DNA from: Bacteroidota bacterium
Lineage (GTDB): Bacteria > Bacteroidota > Bacteroidia > Flavobacteriales > Weeksellaceae
DNA length: 64,000 bases
Reading direction: 5' to 3'
Assembly (NCBI GenBank): GCA_023458535.1
Contig: JAEWYW010000039.1
Span: 1-64,000, forward strand
Both the position numbers and the translations under genes were made by a program. Under the pieces are notes generated by a model. It saw only the letters and a list, made by a program, of their open reading frames with translations, made no database searches and was not told the origin of the DNA. Positions 36,496-44,716 of this stretch are shown here, in pieces. How positions within the stretch are numbered: the stretch's first letter is position 1; each line of letters opens with the position of its first letter.

Positions 36496-38172
36496 ATGGG
36501 TCAACTTTTCAGAAGAAAACACTACTCAGAATCGGATGCACCATCTGGATTGCTGAGAGTGTTGGGAGTTTGGGATATCGTATTTTTTGGAATTGCCGCT
36601 ATTATTGGCGCAGGGAGTTTTAGTAGTTTGGGTGAGGCTGTTTTCAAGGGAGGACCTGGAGTAATCTTATTATACCTTATATGTGGTTTTGCTTGTGGAT
36701 TTACCGCGCTTTGCTATGCAGAATTTGCCAGTAGAATTCCCACAGCTGGTTCCGCGTACACATATGCTTATGCCAGTTTCGGAGAATTAATTGCATGGAT
36801 CATCGGTTGGGCATTGATTATGGAATATTCCTTTGGGAACATCTATGTTGCTTTCTCTTGGTCGGATTATTTCACCAGTTTTATGGAAAGATTGGGTTTT
36901 CATATACCAGATTACCTCACGTGCAGCTATACTGAAGCTAAAAAAGCTTTTGAAGGAGGATCCAAAAACGCAGAACTTCTCAATGCCTGGAAAACGGCTC
37001 CTATTATTGGAAATTTAAAGATCATTGCAGACATACCTGCACTGGTAATTAATGGATTGATCACGTGGTTGTGCTATGTAGGTGTTCGTGAGAGTAAAAA
37101 TTTCAACAATGCCTTGGTGATTTTAAAACTAGCAGTGATTGTTCTAGTTATTTTGGTGGGTGTTGCCTACGTGAATACCGATAACTGGACGCCGATCAGT
37201 CCGAAAACTGGCGAACCATCCTTTATGCCGAACGGTTTTGCAGGGGTGATGAGCGCGGTTTCTGGAGTTTTCTTTGCTTATATTGGTTTTGATGCATTAA
37301 GTGTACTCTCTGAGGAAACGAAAAACCCTCAGAAAAATCTTCCTCGTGGAATGATTATTTCTTTGGTGCTTTGCACTGGAATTTATATCGCACTAACGCT
37401 TGTTTTAACCGGAATGGTGAATTACGAAAAATTTGATGGTGTGGGCGATCCTCTATCATTTATTTTTGAACAGTCCAACGCCAATGTCGCATGGATGGAA
37501 CTCATTGTCTCGTTTGTAGCTATTGTAGCGATAACCACAGTTCTTTTGGTATTCCAGATGGGACAACCTAGAATTTGGTATGCGATGAGCCGAGATGGTT
37601 TAATGCCAGAAAAATTTCAAACCATTCACCCTAAATATAAAACTCCTTCTTTTGCTACCATTATAACAGGTATAGTAGTGGGAGTTCCTATTCTTTTTAC
37701 CGATAAAACTTTTATCCTTGATTTCACAAGTATCGGAACCATCTTCGCATTTGTTTTGGTTTGTGGCGGTGTTCTCATGTTGCCTCGAAAAGAAAAATTA
37801 GCAGGAAGGTTCCACTTGCCCTATATTAACGGTAAAATTATTTTTCCTCTATTATTTATAGGAAGTGTAGTGTTCTTCTATTTCTATCAACCTGAGTTTT
37901 TCCATAACTTAATGGATTGGCGAGATCCTGAAGAAGGTGAGTTTAGAGCTTCCATTTTCTTTTTCCTAATCATCAATTTTATTCTATGTGGTTTTGCCAT
38001 TGTTAAAAATCTCTCTTTAATACCTTTAATAGGTTTGAGTTCTTGTTTGTATCTGTTGACGGGAATGAGCCATGAAAATTGGATGTATTTTGGAATATGG
38101 TTTGCCATAGGTTTAGTAATTTATTTCTTCTACGGTCATAAGCACAGTAAACTTAGAAATAAAACCACTTAA
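36496..38172 (+). CDS. APC family amino acid permease
   Basis: An inner-membrane transporter of the amino acid-polyamine-organocation superfamily with about 12-14 hydrophobic helices in 558 residues. The N-terminal block DIVFFGIAAIIGAGSFSSLGEA holds the unwound helix-1 substrate motif G-A-G. The PTAGSAYTYAYASFGELIAWIIGW block and the GVFFAYIGFDALSVLSEETKNPQKNLPRG block are conserved in cationic/neutral amino acid permeases. The substrate cannot be assigned. First gene of a short run with a DUF962 gene (12-base gap) and a DUF4377 lipoprotein gene. Confidence 0.93.
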   Translation: MGQLFRRKHYSESDAPSGLLRVLGVWDIVFFGIAAIIGAGSFSSLGEAVFKGGPGVILLYLICGFACGFTALCYAEFASRIPTAGSAYTYAYASFGELIAWIIGWALIMEYSFGNIYVAFSWSDYFTSFMERLGFHIPDYLTCSYTEAKKAFEGGSKNAELLNAWKTAPIIGNLKIIADIPALVINGLITWLCYVGVRESKNFNNALVILKLAVIVLVILVGVAYVNTDNWTPISPKTGEPSFMPNGFAGVMSAVSGVFFAYIGFDALSVLSEETKNPQKNLPRGMIISLVLCTGIYIALTLVLTGMVNYEKFDGVGDPLSFIFEQSNANVAWMELIVSFVAIVAITTVLLVFQMGQPRIWYAMSRDGLMPEKFQTIHPKYKTPSFATIITGIVVGVPILFTDKTFILDFTSIGTIFAFVLVCGGVLMLPRKEKLAGRFHLPYINGKIIFPLLFIGSVVFFYFYQPEFFHNLMDWRDPEEGEFRASIFFFLIINFILCGFAIVKNLSLIPLIGLSSCLYLLTGMSHENWMYFGIWFAIGLVIYFFYGHKHSKLRNKTT

Positions 38173-38183
38173 AAATTAAGAAA

Positions 38184-38486
38184 ATGTCCAGAATTAAAAC
38201 CTACCGAGAATTTTACGAATTTTATCTCACCGAACACAGCAAAAGAGGAACAAAGATTTTTCATTTCCTGGGAACGCTTTTAGTGTTTTTTGTAATCGGC
38301 TATGTTATTTATTCTGGTAAAGAGCGTTTTCTGTGGTACGTCCCCATATTTGGCTATGGTTTTGCGTGGCTCTCACACGCCATTATCGAAAAAAATAGAC
38401 CTGCAACTTTTAAATATCCGCTTTGGTCTTTGATTTCTGATTTTAGAATGTTTTTTGATTTATTGACAGGCAGAGTAAGATTTTAA
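38184..38486 (+). CDS. DUF962 (Mpo1-like) membrane protein
   Basis: A 100-residue membrane protein of the DUF962/Mpo1-like family: the N-terminal YREFYEFYLTEHSKRGTKIFHFLGTLLVFFVI block with the conserved H-x4-G-T-x3-H, one or two transmembrane helices (about 31-49 and 54-72), and the closing block AWLSHAIIEKNRPATFKYPLWSLISDFRMF, whose H and N-R-P-A-T-F motif is the family's mark. In yeast the family is a dioxygenase of alpha-oxidation; the bacterial substrate is unknown. Co-transcribed with the permease gene, 11 bases upstream. Confidence 0.93.
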   Translation: MSRIKTYREFYEFYLTEHSKRGTKIFHFLGTLLVFFVIGYVIYSGKERFLWYVPIFGYGFAWLSHAIIEKNRPATFKYPLWSLISDFRMFFDLLTGRVRF

Positions 38487-38537
38487 TATTTTGTTGTGGT
38501 ATACTAATTGTAAAAATGAAAATCAAATAATAAGATT

Positions 38538-38879
38538 ATGAAACTATTTACAAAACTTCTATTAGGCGGAATATTTCTGTTCACATTGATGCAATGCTCT
38601 GTGCAAACTTCCGAAAACACTGCTATAAAAACTTTAATGATTAGCGCTGATCAAAGAGACTGCAATAACGGTGCAGGTCATATGAAATGCATGTTGGTTC
38701 GAGAAAAAGTAACCGACGAATGGCAACTTTTCTACAATAATATCGATGGATTCAATTACGAACCTGGTTATGATTATGTTGTAACCGTGAGCACAGCAAA
38801 AATCGCTAATCCACCAGCAGACGCATCATCAATTAAATATACATTAATCAAACAAATTTCGAAGATTAAGAGACAATAG
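38538..38879 (+). CDS. DUF4377 lipoprotein
   Basis: A 113-residue lipoprotein with signal peptide ending LMQC (Cys20). The mature domain has DQRDCNNGAGHMKCMLVREKVTDEWQLFYNNIDGFNYEPGYDYVVTV, which carries the conserved Cys pair and the F-Y-x2-I-x-G-F-x-Y-E-P-G-Y motif of DUF4377. This domain occurs in META/HslJ-like lipoproteins of unknown function. The gene is 51 bases after the DUF962 gene, in the same direction, and a strong terminator follows. Confidence 0.88.
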   Translation: MKLFTKLLLGGIFLFTLMQCSVQTSENTAIKTLMISADQRDCNNGAGHMKCMLVREKVTDEWQLFYNNIDGFNYEPGYDYVVTVSTAKIANPPADASSIKYTLIKQISKIKRQ

Positions 38880-38905
38880 TTGATTTTAAACTTTAAATAC
38901 AAATC

Positions 38906-38941
38906 AAAAAAAGCGGTACAAAATTTTGTATCGCTTTTTTT
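38906..38941. terminator. Bidirectional terminator between DUF4377 and ankyrin genes
   Basis: AAAAAAGCG-TACAAAA/TTTTGTA-CGCTTTTTT inverted repeat with A-run and T-run on opposite sides; serves both convergent genes. Confidence 0.9.
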
Positions 38942-38961
38942 AAATTTTCACAACCTTACAA

Positions 38962-40380
38962 TTATAGTTTAAGATTAAACCATTGTTTATTGCCCGTTCT
39001 TGCTACGGTTTCATCCAGTGTACTTTTAACTGATCTGCCATAAGTGTCCACTGCTTTGGTATCGGCTCCATTTTTAATTAGAAGTACTGCAATATCATAA
39101 TGGTCATACTGCACAGCTTTTAACAATGGGCTTTGTAAATCAACATCCGTCTTATTAACATCAGAACCTTTCTTCAAAAGTAAATCTACATTTTCATAAT
39201 TTTTCTCATTCCACACTGCGACTAAAAGTGCTGTTTCCCCATTGTCTTTCGCTATATTGACGTTTGCCCCATTATCAATCAAGTATTTTGTAATAGGATA
39301 ATTGGTTTGCCAAAGGGATTCTGTGAGTGGGGATACTCCCCCGAAACCAACACTTTTCTCATTAATTTCAGCCCCTCTTTTCACTAAATAATCAACTTTT
39401 GATAAGCAATTGCTGCTTACTGCCTCAACTAAGGCTGATCTTCCATACTTTTCATCAATATTAATTTTTGCTCCGTTTTGTACTAGAAAGTCGATTAATT
39501 TTGTATCACACGATTTATTTGCTGCAGCAAAAGATAAAGCAGTGCTCCCATTTTTAGATAGAATATTGACATTTGCTCCTTTTGAAACTAATTTCATTGC
39601 CACATTTAAAAAGTTTCTTTCGCAAACCCACATTAATGCATTATTGCCATCTTTTGGATTGATGTAATTAATATCTGCACCTTTTTCTATAATCTTAACA
39701 ATTACATCTTGCTTAATTCCATTGTTCATTAATGCACTGATTAATATGTTATTTCCACTAGCTGAAGAAAAACTATTAACATCAACATCTTTTGTTAATA
39801 ATTCTCCAACTACGTCATTCCATTCATAGTCTATTGCCCAATGAAGAGTTGAAAGTCCGTCTATATCTCTACTTTCAATAGTCGCGTCAGCATTATTTTT
39901 CAATAAAAATTTAGCCATCTCCTCACTACGATTTGCACACGCCAGAAACAATGCAGTATGCCCAACTTTATTTTGTTGATTGATGTTTGCACCATTCTGA
40001 AGAAGAAATTGTGCAATTTTCAATTTGTTGTAAAAACTTGCAACCATTAACATCGTCCAATCCTTATTGGTTAAGTTGGTTTCCTCTACTTCTCTGCCCC
40101 CTCTAAAGAACCCATCGAAGACAGCATTCACATCCACGCCTGAATTTATCAATTTCTCTAAGGCTAAAACATCGTCATTTTCTATAATCTTAATAATGTT
40201 ATCCCTCTGATCTTGTGAAAGTACAATACTAGGTTTGCTATTCAATGAATCCTTAACTTCTTTCTTTAACAGGAGTTTGTCCGCGGATTTAGACTTTTTG
40301 CACGATACATTATAAAATAAGGAGATTAGGATTGCGCCTATAAAAATAAATCTTTTGGTTTTTATTAAATTTTTCATCAA
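38962..40380 (-). CDS. Ankyrin-repeat lipoprotein
   Basis: A 472-residue lipoprotein: the signal peptide ends VSC (Cys27). After a charged linker (28-60) the protein is ankyrin repeats throughout, at least ten units, with N-G-A-x-I/V-N and G-x-T-A-L/P-L-x-x-A blocks, such as QNGANINQQNKVGHTALFLAC and NGANVNIAKDNGETALLVAV. The C-terminal part ends TGNKQWFNLKL. Likely a periplasmic or surface protein-interaction scaffold; partners are unknown. Single-gene unit, with a terminator on each side. Confidence 0.92.
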   Translation of the reverse strand: MMKNLIKTKRFIFIGAILISLFYNVSCKKSKSADKLLLKKEVKDSLNSKPSIVLSQDQRDNIIKIIENDDVLALEKLINSGVDVNAVFDGFFRGGREVEETNLTNKDWTMLMVASFYNKLKIAQFLLQNGANINQQNKVGHTALFLACANRSEEMAKFLLKNNADATIESRDIDGLSTLHWAIDYEWNDVVGELLTKDVDVNSFSSASGNNILISALMNNGIKQDVIVKIIEKGADINYINPKDGNNALMWVCERNFLNVAMKLVSKGANVNILSKNGSTALSFAAANKSCDTKLIDFLVQNGAKINIDEKYGRSALVEAVSSNCLSKVDYLVKRGAEINEKSVGFGGVSPLTESLWQTNYPITKYLIDNGANVNIAKDNGETALLVAVWNEKNYENVDLLLKKGSDVNKTDVDLQSPLLKAVQYDHYDIAVLLIKNGADTKAVDTYGRSVKSTLDETVARTGNKQWFNLKL

Positions 40381-40407
40381 AATTTTTTTTTCTCATTCTA
40401 AGTTAAT

Positions 40408-40439
40408 AAAAAAGCCATTTCGAACTGAAATAGCTTTTT
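40408..40439 (-). terminator. Terminator after the SPFH protein gene
   Basis: AAAAAGC.ATTTC/GAAAT.GCTTTTT stem with a 5-base loop and a T-run on the minus strand. Confidence 0.75.
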
Positions 40440-40442
40440 CTT

Positions 40443-41378
40443 TTAAAAATGATCATGATTTTCTGGAGGTGGTGGAAGTTTTCCTTTGTTGGCTTCGCCA
40501 ACAGCATTCGCAGTTGTCATTGCCACTACCAAATCATTCAACATGCCGCTTGCTGCGGTGGGCGAGTTGGGAAGTAAAACCAAATTACTTCTGTTATTGG
40601 CGCCCACAGAATGTAGAGTATCGTAATGTTGTGTAACCACAATTAAGGCTGAAGCTTCATGTGAATTAATTTCTACATTGTTCAACATCCTTACAGACTC
40701 TTCCAAGCCTTTTGCAATCTCTCTTCTTTGGTCTGCAATACCCTGTCCTTGAAGTTTCTTAGATTCTGCTTCTGCTTTTGCCACTGCAACAATACGAATC
40801 CTTTGTGCTTCAGATTCATACTCAGCAGCTGTTTTTTCACGTTCAGCAGCGTTGATTCTGTTCATAGCGTGTTTTACCTGCTCATCGGGATCAATATCCG
40901 TAACCAAAGCCTTAATAATATCATATCCATAAGAATTCATGGCCTCCTGAAGTTCGCCCTTCACTGCGACAGCGATATCGTCTTTTCTTACAAAAACATC
41001 ATCCAATTTTAGTTTTGGAACCTCTGCTCGCACTACATCAAATACAAAAGAGGTGATTTGATTTTCTGGATTTTCAAGTTTGTAATAGGCATCAGCAACC
41101 TGATTTCTGATCACTTGATACTGAACTGAAATTTTCATTTTAATAAAAACGTTGTCTAGTGTTTTGGTATCAATAAGAACATCCAACTGTTGAATTCTCA
41201 AATTGAGTTTCTTAGCAATCCTGTCTATAAAAGGGATTTTTAGTTGTAAACCTGCATGCCGCACCGAGTGAAATTTTCCCAAACGCTCTACAATTGCTGC
41301 TGTTTCCTGCTTCACGATAAAGAATGAAGCAAACAAGGTTACCAATCCAATAAAAACTATAATACCGAAAAATGCCAT
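40443..41378 (-). CDS. SPFH/band 7 (stomatin-like) membrane protein
   Basis: A 311-residue membrane-anchored protein: one N-terminal transmembrane helix (4-23), then the SPFH/band 7 domain with KQETAAIVERLGKFHSVRHAGLQLKIPFIDRIA and RIQQLDVLIDTKTLDNVFIKMKISVQYQV. A long helical/coiled-coil arm follows (about 170-230) of the form INAAEREKTAAEYESEAQRIRIVAVAKAEAESKKLQGQGIADQR, then a Pro/His-rich end (KLPPPPENHDHF). Role in membrane microdomain organisation or protease control (like QmcA/HflK). No NfeD neighbour. Single gene, upstream of dgt in the same direction. Confidence 0.93.
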   Translation of the reverse strand: MAFFGIIVFIGLVTLFASFFIVKQETAAIVERLGKFHSVRHAGLQLKIPFIDRIAKKLNLRIQQLDVLIDTKTLDNVFIKMKISVQYQVIRNQVADAYYKLENPENQITSFVFDVVRAEVPKLKLDDVFVRKDDIAVAVKGELQEAMNSYGYDIIKALVTDIDPDEQVKHAMNRINAAEREKTAAEYESEAQRIRIVAVAKAEAESKKLQGQGIADQRREIAKGLEESVRMLNNVEINSHEASALIVVTQHYDTLHSVGANNRSNLVLLPNSPTAASGMLNDLVVAMTTANAVGEANKGKLPPPPENHDHF

Positions 41379-41469
41379 AATGTTGTATTTTTAATTAATA
41401 TGTCGTAAAAAATGTGATTTTGTTAAAAAATTCTTGATAAAACTATTGAAATATTCAGAGTTAATCTTC

Positions 41470-42825
41470 TTACATCGTCATTCCTATGTCTATTCCTTTG
41501 ATTTTGCGGTAAAGATCTGTTGCGTAATTGTCTGTCATTCCCGAAACAAAATCTATAACACCCAATACCTTTTGATAATCGGTTGCATCTTCATACAAAA
41601 ATTGTTTTGGAAGTAGCTTTAAGGCCATCTTATCATAAGATTTCCGTGCCTCTTTTTCTTTGAGAACCGATGGAATAAAATGATCTAAAAGTTCATACAT
41701 GACGTTATAGCCTGCATTTTCAATTTCAACCACAGCTTTATGACCATATATTTTCTCAACTGAAAAATCTTCAATTTGTTGCAGGCTTCGGTTTTGAGAT
41801 TTAAATACATCCAACAATGCTTTATCTAAATTCCCATCCAGAATTTGTGTAAACTTCGACTTATAAATTTCTACGGATTTATTGATTAAAGCATTAATCA
41901 CCTTAGCTCTTAAATAAGAAATCCTCTCGTTGGCATTGGAAAGTGCTTTGAGTTTATCATCTACCCTATTGGTGTTGGCATTTTCCGAACGTATTAATTC
42001 ATAGAAAAGATCCTCACAATCTGATGTGGAAACAATGCCCAGCCTGTGAGCATCTTCCATATCGATAATATTATAACAAATATCATCAGCGGCTTCCACC
42101 AGCCAAACAAACGGATGACGCTTAAAGATTACAGGTTCCTCAGAATCTTGAATTAAACCTGTTTTACAGGCGATATCAAGGAAGGTCTCCTTCTCATTCT
42201 GAAAAAATCCGAATTTCTTTCTGTGTAATATTCCTTTTTTCTTGGCGACTGCTTCACAGGGATATTTTGCAATACTCGCCAATGTCGCATATGTAAGCTG
42301 CGTTCCTCCTTCATCTTTCCCTTGTTGCTGATGGGTTAAAACTCGTATAGCATTCGCATTTCCCTCAAAATTGACTAAATCTGCCCACTCTTTTTCTGTA
42401 AACTTAGATTTTAGGTGGTTTTCATTTTTCTCGAAATAACTGGCAATAGCATCCTCACCAGAATGTCCGAATGCAGGATTTCCTACATCGTGACAAAGAC
42501 ATGCGGCGGCAATAACGTTGCTAAGATTATACAAGTAAAAATTCTCAGAATCTGAGCTTAACTCAGAAGAGAATTCATCAACGATAAACTCGCCTATCAT
42601 GCTTCCCAAACTTCTTCCTACAGAAGAAACTTCCAAGGAATGCGTTAATCTGTTGTGAACAAAAACACTTCCTGGAAGGGGGAAAACCTGAGTCTTATTC
42701 TGCAATCTTCTAAAAGCTGATGAAAAAATAATTCTATCAAAATCTCTCTGAAAATCTGTTCTTGATGCCTTTGTAGAATCGCTGCTGCCACTTCTTTGGT
42801 GACTATAAATTGAGTTTAAATCCAT
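41470..42825 (-). CDS. dgt: Deoxyguanosinetriphosphate triphosphohydrolase
   Basis: HD-domain enzyme that hydrolyses dGTP (or dNTPs) to deoxynucleoside and triphosphate. Seen: the N-terminal RDFDRIIFSSAFRRLQNKTQVFPLPGSVFVHNRLTHSLEVSSVGRSLG with the metal-binding His, the HD motif CLCHDVGNPAFGHSGE, and EAADDICYNIIDMEDAHRLGI with a metal-binding Asp. 451 residues is normal for the long form. It follows the lipid kinase gene by 20 bases, so both are probably on one transcript. Confidence 0.95.
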   Translation of the reverse strand: MDLNSIYSHQRSGSSDSTKASRTDFQRDFDRIIFSSAFRRLQNKTQVFPLPGSVFVHNRLTHSLEVSSVGRSLGSMIGEFIVDEFSSELSSDSENFYLYNLSNVIAAACLCHDVGNPAFGHSGEDAIASYFEKNENHLKSKFTEKEWADLVNFEGNANAIRVLTHQQQGKDEGGTQLTYATLASIAKYPCEAVAKKKGILHRKKFGFFQNEKETFLDIACKTGLIQDSEEPVIFKRHPFVWLVEAADDICYNIIDMEDAHRLGIVSTSDCEDLFYELIRSENANTNRVDDKLKALSNANERISYLRAKVINALINKSVEIYKSKFTQILDGNLDKALLDVFKSQNRSLQQIEDFSVEKIYGHKAVVEIENAGYNVMYELLDHFIPSVLKEKEARKSYDKMALKLLPKQFLYEDATDYQKVLGVIDFVSGMTDNYATDLYRKIKGIDIGMTM

Positions 42826-42845
42826 TAATCAATGAAAATAAGGTA

Positions 42846-43697
42846 TTAAATGAGAATTCTCAAACTTTTTGGTAAAACTTTCACATGAATGGGAGACGAA
42901 ATACTGTTAAATTCTCCATCTAAATGCCAGTTTTTGGTATTGACAGAAAATTTAATTTCTGAAACAGGCAAATAAGTGACGTAATCATCATCTTTCAGGC
43001 GTTTTGTAAACATTCTGAAAGCAAAAAGTGCCGAATAATGCAACGGAAATTTTTTTACCAAAACCACATCTACCAAGCCATCACTTTTACTGGCATTTGG
43101 AGCTATATAAGCGTTGTTACCGAATTGGCGGGTATTGGCAATGTTCAACATGAGGTATTTACCGTTGTAATGCTGATGCTGAGGATCGTCGAAAATAACT
43201 TCGATGGGGTCATAGTTAAAAAAAGTTTGAAGGGAAACTTTGATGTAATTTTTAAATCCACGATCTGTTTTTTCGAATTCTTTTACCACTTTACCATCGA
43301 ATCCTGTGCCTGAAACATTGATGGAAAGCCTTTCATTTACCGTGAAGGTATCTATTTTTCGGGTGTCTCTTTTCAAAATTTTAGAAAGAAGTTCATCTAA
43401 ATCTTTATGAAACTTGGTTTCGTTAGAAAAACCATTACCAGAACCTGCGGGGAAAATGGCAAGTATCTTTTCCGTATTGATAATGCTTTTGGCTACGGTG
43501 GAAATGGTTCCATCGCCTCCCACAGCAACAAATATATCCACCTTATTAAAATGATGCCTAATAAAATCATCAGTTCCCTGAATGGATTCTGAGATATAAA
43601 ATAGAGGATTTTCAACTTTTGTTTTTAGATTTTCTAAAAAAGGTTGATAATTTTTTTTTGCTGAAAAGGGATTGATGATAAAAGCAACGTTTTCCAT
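42846..43697 (-). CDS. Diacylglycerol/lipid kinase (YegS/BmrU-like)
   Basis: A 283-residue cytosolic or membrane-associated lipid kinase. N-terminal catalytic domain with the DAGK motifs FIINPFSAKKNY, VAVGGDGTISTVAKSI (ATP loop) and FPAGSGNGFSNE; the C-terminal half has NVSGTGFDGKVVKEFEKT, the usual acidic/aromatic block. Substrate probably diacylglycerol or a related lipid. The ATG lies only six bases after a good TAnnTTTG element (TACCTTTG, 43703-43710), so the transcript may be leaderless. dgt follows. Confidence 0.92.
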   Translation of the reverse strand: MENVAFIINPFSAKKNYQPFLENLKTKVENPLFYISESIQGTDDFIRHHFNKVDIFVAVGGDGTISTVAKSIINTEKILAIFPAGSGNGFSNETKFHKDLDELLSKILKRDTRKIDTFTVNERLSINVSGTGFDGKVVKEFEKTDRGFKNYIKVSLQTFFNYDPIEVIFDDPQHQHYNGKYLMLNIANTRQFGNNAYIAPNASKSDGLVDVVLVKKFPLHYSALFAFRMFTKRLKDDDYVTYLPVSEIKFSVNTKNWHLDGEFNSISSPIHVKVLPKSLRILI

Positions 43698-43702
43698 TGA
43701 AA

Positions 43703-43710
43703 CAAAGGTA
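43703..43710 (-). promoter_or_regulatory. -7 promoter element of the lipid kinase gene
   Basis: TACCTTTG on the minus strand, an exact TAnnTTTG match only six bases before the ATG, so the transcript would begin at or very near the start codon. No good -33 TTG at the usual spacing. Confidence 0.45.
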
Positions 43711-43744
43711 AAAAAAGTACTTCAAGAAAAGAAGACAAAGGTCC

Positions 43745-43802
43745 TAAAAAAAAGGTGAGCTAACACGTCTTTAGCAACCTGTTAGCTCAATAACCTTTTT
43801 TC
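43745..43802. terminator. Strong nested hairpin, terminator or attenuator
   Basis: A nine-base perfect stem GAGCTAACA/TGTTAGCTC inside an outer stem AAAAAAGG(T)/(A)CCTTTTTT, with T-runs on both strands. It can end transcription in both directions. Confidence 0.85.
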
Positions 43803-43814
43803 TTCATGGTTTTG
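43745..43814 (-). ncRNA. Candidate small RNA or leader/attenuator
   Basis: A minus-strand unit with a TACCTTTG -7 element at 43820-43827, a predicted start near 43,814, a seven-codon frame (ATG AAG AAA AAA GGT TAT TGA, MKKKGY) and the strong hairpin with T-run that ends near 43,745. Total about 70 bases. It could be an independent small RNA or an attenuated leader read from its own promoter. No gene of its own follows until the lipid kinase promoter. Inference only. Confidence 0.35.
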
Positions 43815-43819
43815 TACTT

Positions 43820-43827
43820 CAAAGGTA
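43820..43827 (-). promoter_or_regulatory. Putative -7 element of the small transcript
   Basis: TACCTTTG on the minus strand, exact TAnnTTTG, about 18 bases upstream of the hairpin. No clear -33 TTTG at the usual distance. Confidence 0.4.
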
Positions 43828-43847
43828 GGGCGTTCGACAAATAGTTG

Positions 43848-43865
43848 TTTACGGGAAACCGTAAA
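43848..43865. repeat. Perfect 7-bp palindrome with GAAA loop
   Basis: TTTACGG-GAAA-CCGTAAA, a perfect inverted repeat of 7 bp with a four-base centre. It could be a protein operator or, in RNA, a stable GAAA-tetraloop hairpin. It lies just upstream of the small-transcript -7 element. A single copy is seen in the window. Confidence 0.5.
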
Positions 43866-43921
43866 ATAAGTTTTTTTTCAAAAAAAATTTTGATTGTCCA
43901 CAATGAGTAATATACAGATTT

Positions 43922-43995
43922 TTGTCATTCAGAACGGAGCAGGGCGAAGTGAAGAATCTCTTTTATTGAAGATTTCTCCTTCGTCGAAATGACAA
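43922..43995. repeat. Palindromic repeat with 8-bp terminal inverted repeats
   Basis: Ends TTGTCATT/AATGACAA are perfect inverted repeats. Inside, CGAAG.GAAGAATCT pairs with AGATT.CT.CTTCG, so the whole 74-base unit folds on itself. This form (GTCATTC...GAACGGAGC...GAAGTGAAGAATCTC) is like dispersed repeats that I know from flavobacterial intergenic DNA; only one copy is present here. Confidence 0.65.
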
Positions 43996-44045
43996 TTTCG
44001 ATGGTAATAGTGTTATTATTGCTAAAAACGGATATTCAAAACAAA

Positions 44046-44711
44046 TTAAATAATTCCCAGATCCTTACAGAAAACCACTAGTTGTTCATTGTTGGAGAAG
44101 TCTAGAGACTCTTTCAAATTGCTGAGTCTTTTTTCAACACTGCTTAAACTGTGAGGCTTGATATTCATCTTTTGAAGATGCTCAGGAATATTTTTTTGAA
44201 GAATGCCATCAGATAATAATTTTATAATATGAATATCGAATGAAGAGAATTCATAAGAGTTCATCTTACGAATAGCCTGCTGATTTTCTGGTGAAATATA
44301 CTTTTCATTTTTGTATGTATGTTCAATGGCTTTTTTTAACTCTTTAATATCACTTCTACCCTTGTGAACATATGCATTAATCCCACTTTCATTAAAAAGT
44401 TGCGAAATAACACCCTCTTTTTTTTCAGCGGAAAACACAATAATTTTAATTTCCGGCTGAATGACCTTGATGGCTTTTATGAGATCAGCACCCGACTTAA
44501 TATTCTGTGGACAATCGTCATCTTCAAACGACAAATCAGTAATGAGAAGTTCGTACGGCACGCCCAAACGAATCGCTTTTTGTATTTTACCAAACGCATC
44601 ATCACAATAAAAAGAATGTTCTACCTGACTGATTCCTAAATCCTCAACAGTTCTCTGAACAGACAAATTTGCATTTTCATGATCTTCAGCAACAAGTATT
44701 TTTTTAAACAT
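44046..44711 (-). CDS. Response regulator with C-terminal DNA-binding domain
   Basis: A 221-residue response regulator. Receiver domain at 1-125: ILVAEDHENANLSV (acidic pair E-D), LLITDLSFEDD with the phospho-accepting Asp near residue 60, VFSAEK (Thr/Ser), and a Lys in VHKGR. C-terminal helix-turn-helix (about 155-221), HIIKLLSDGILQKNIPEHLQKMNIKPHSLSSVEKRLSNL, of the LuxR/NarL-like type often found in flavobacteria. Lies 5 bases after its cognate kinase gene, in the same direction. Target genes are unknown. Confidence 0.9.
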   Translation of the reverse strand: MFKKILVAEDHENANLSVQRTVEDLGISQVEHSFYCDDAFGKIQKAIRLGVPYELLITDLSFEDDDCPQNIKSGADLIKAIKVIQPEIKIIVFSAEKKEGVISQLFNESGINAYVHKGRSDIKELKKAIEHTYKNEKYISPENQQAIRKMNSYEFSSFDIHIIKLLSDGILQKNIPEHLQKMNIKPHSLSSVEKRLSNLKESLDFSNNEQLVVFCKDLGII

Positions 44712-44716
44712 TCTAT

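Larger units (their letters stand above)
43698..44045. other. 348-base intergenic region with several signals
   Basis: Contents in order: a TACCTTTG promoter element for the lipid kinase gene (43703-43710), a strong bidirectional terminator or attenuator (43745-43802), a second TACCTTTG element (43820-43827), a perfect GAAA-tetraloop hairpin (43848-43865), and a dispersed-type palindromic repeat (43922-43995). No gene of normal size is present. The signals are annotated separately. Confidence 0.7.

Noticed and set aside
36435..36623. Plus-strand 62-codon frame overlapping the start of the permease gene
   Set aside because: It lies in another frame over the permease N-terminus and has no motif; the permease frame is far better supported.
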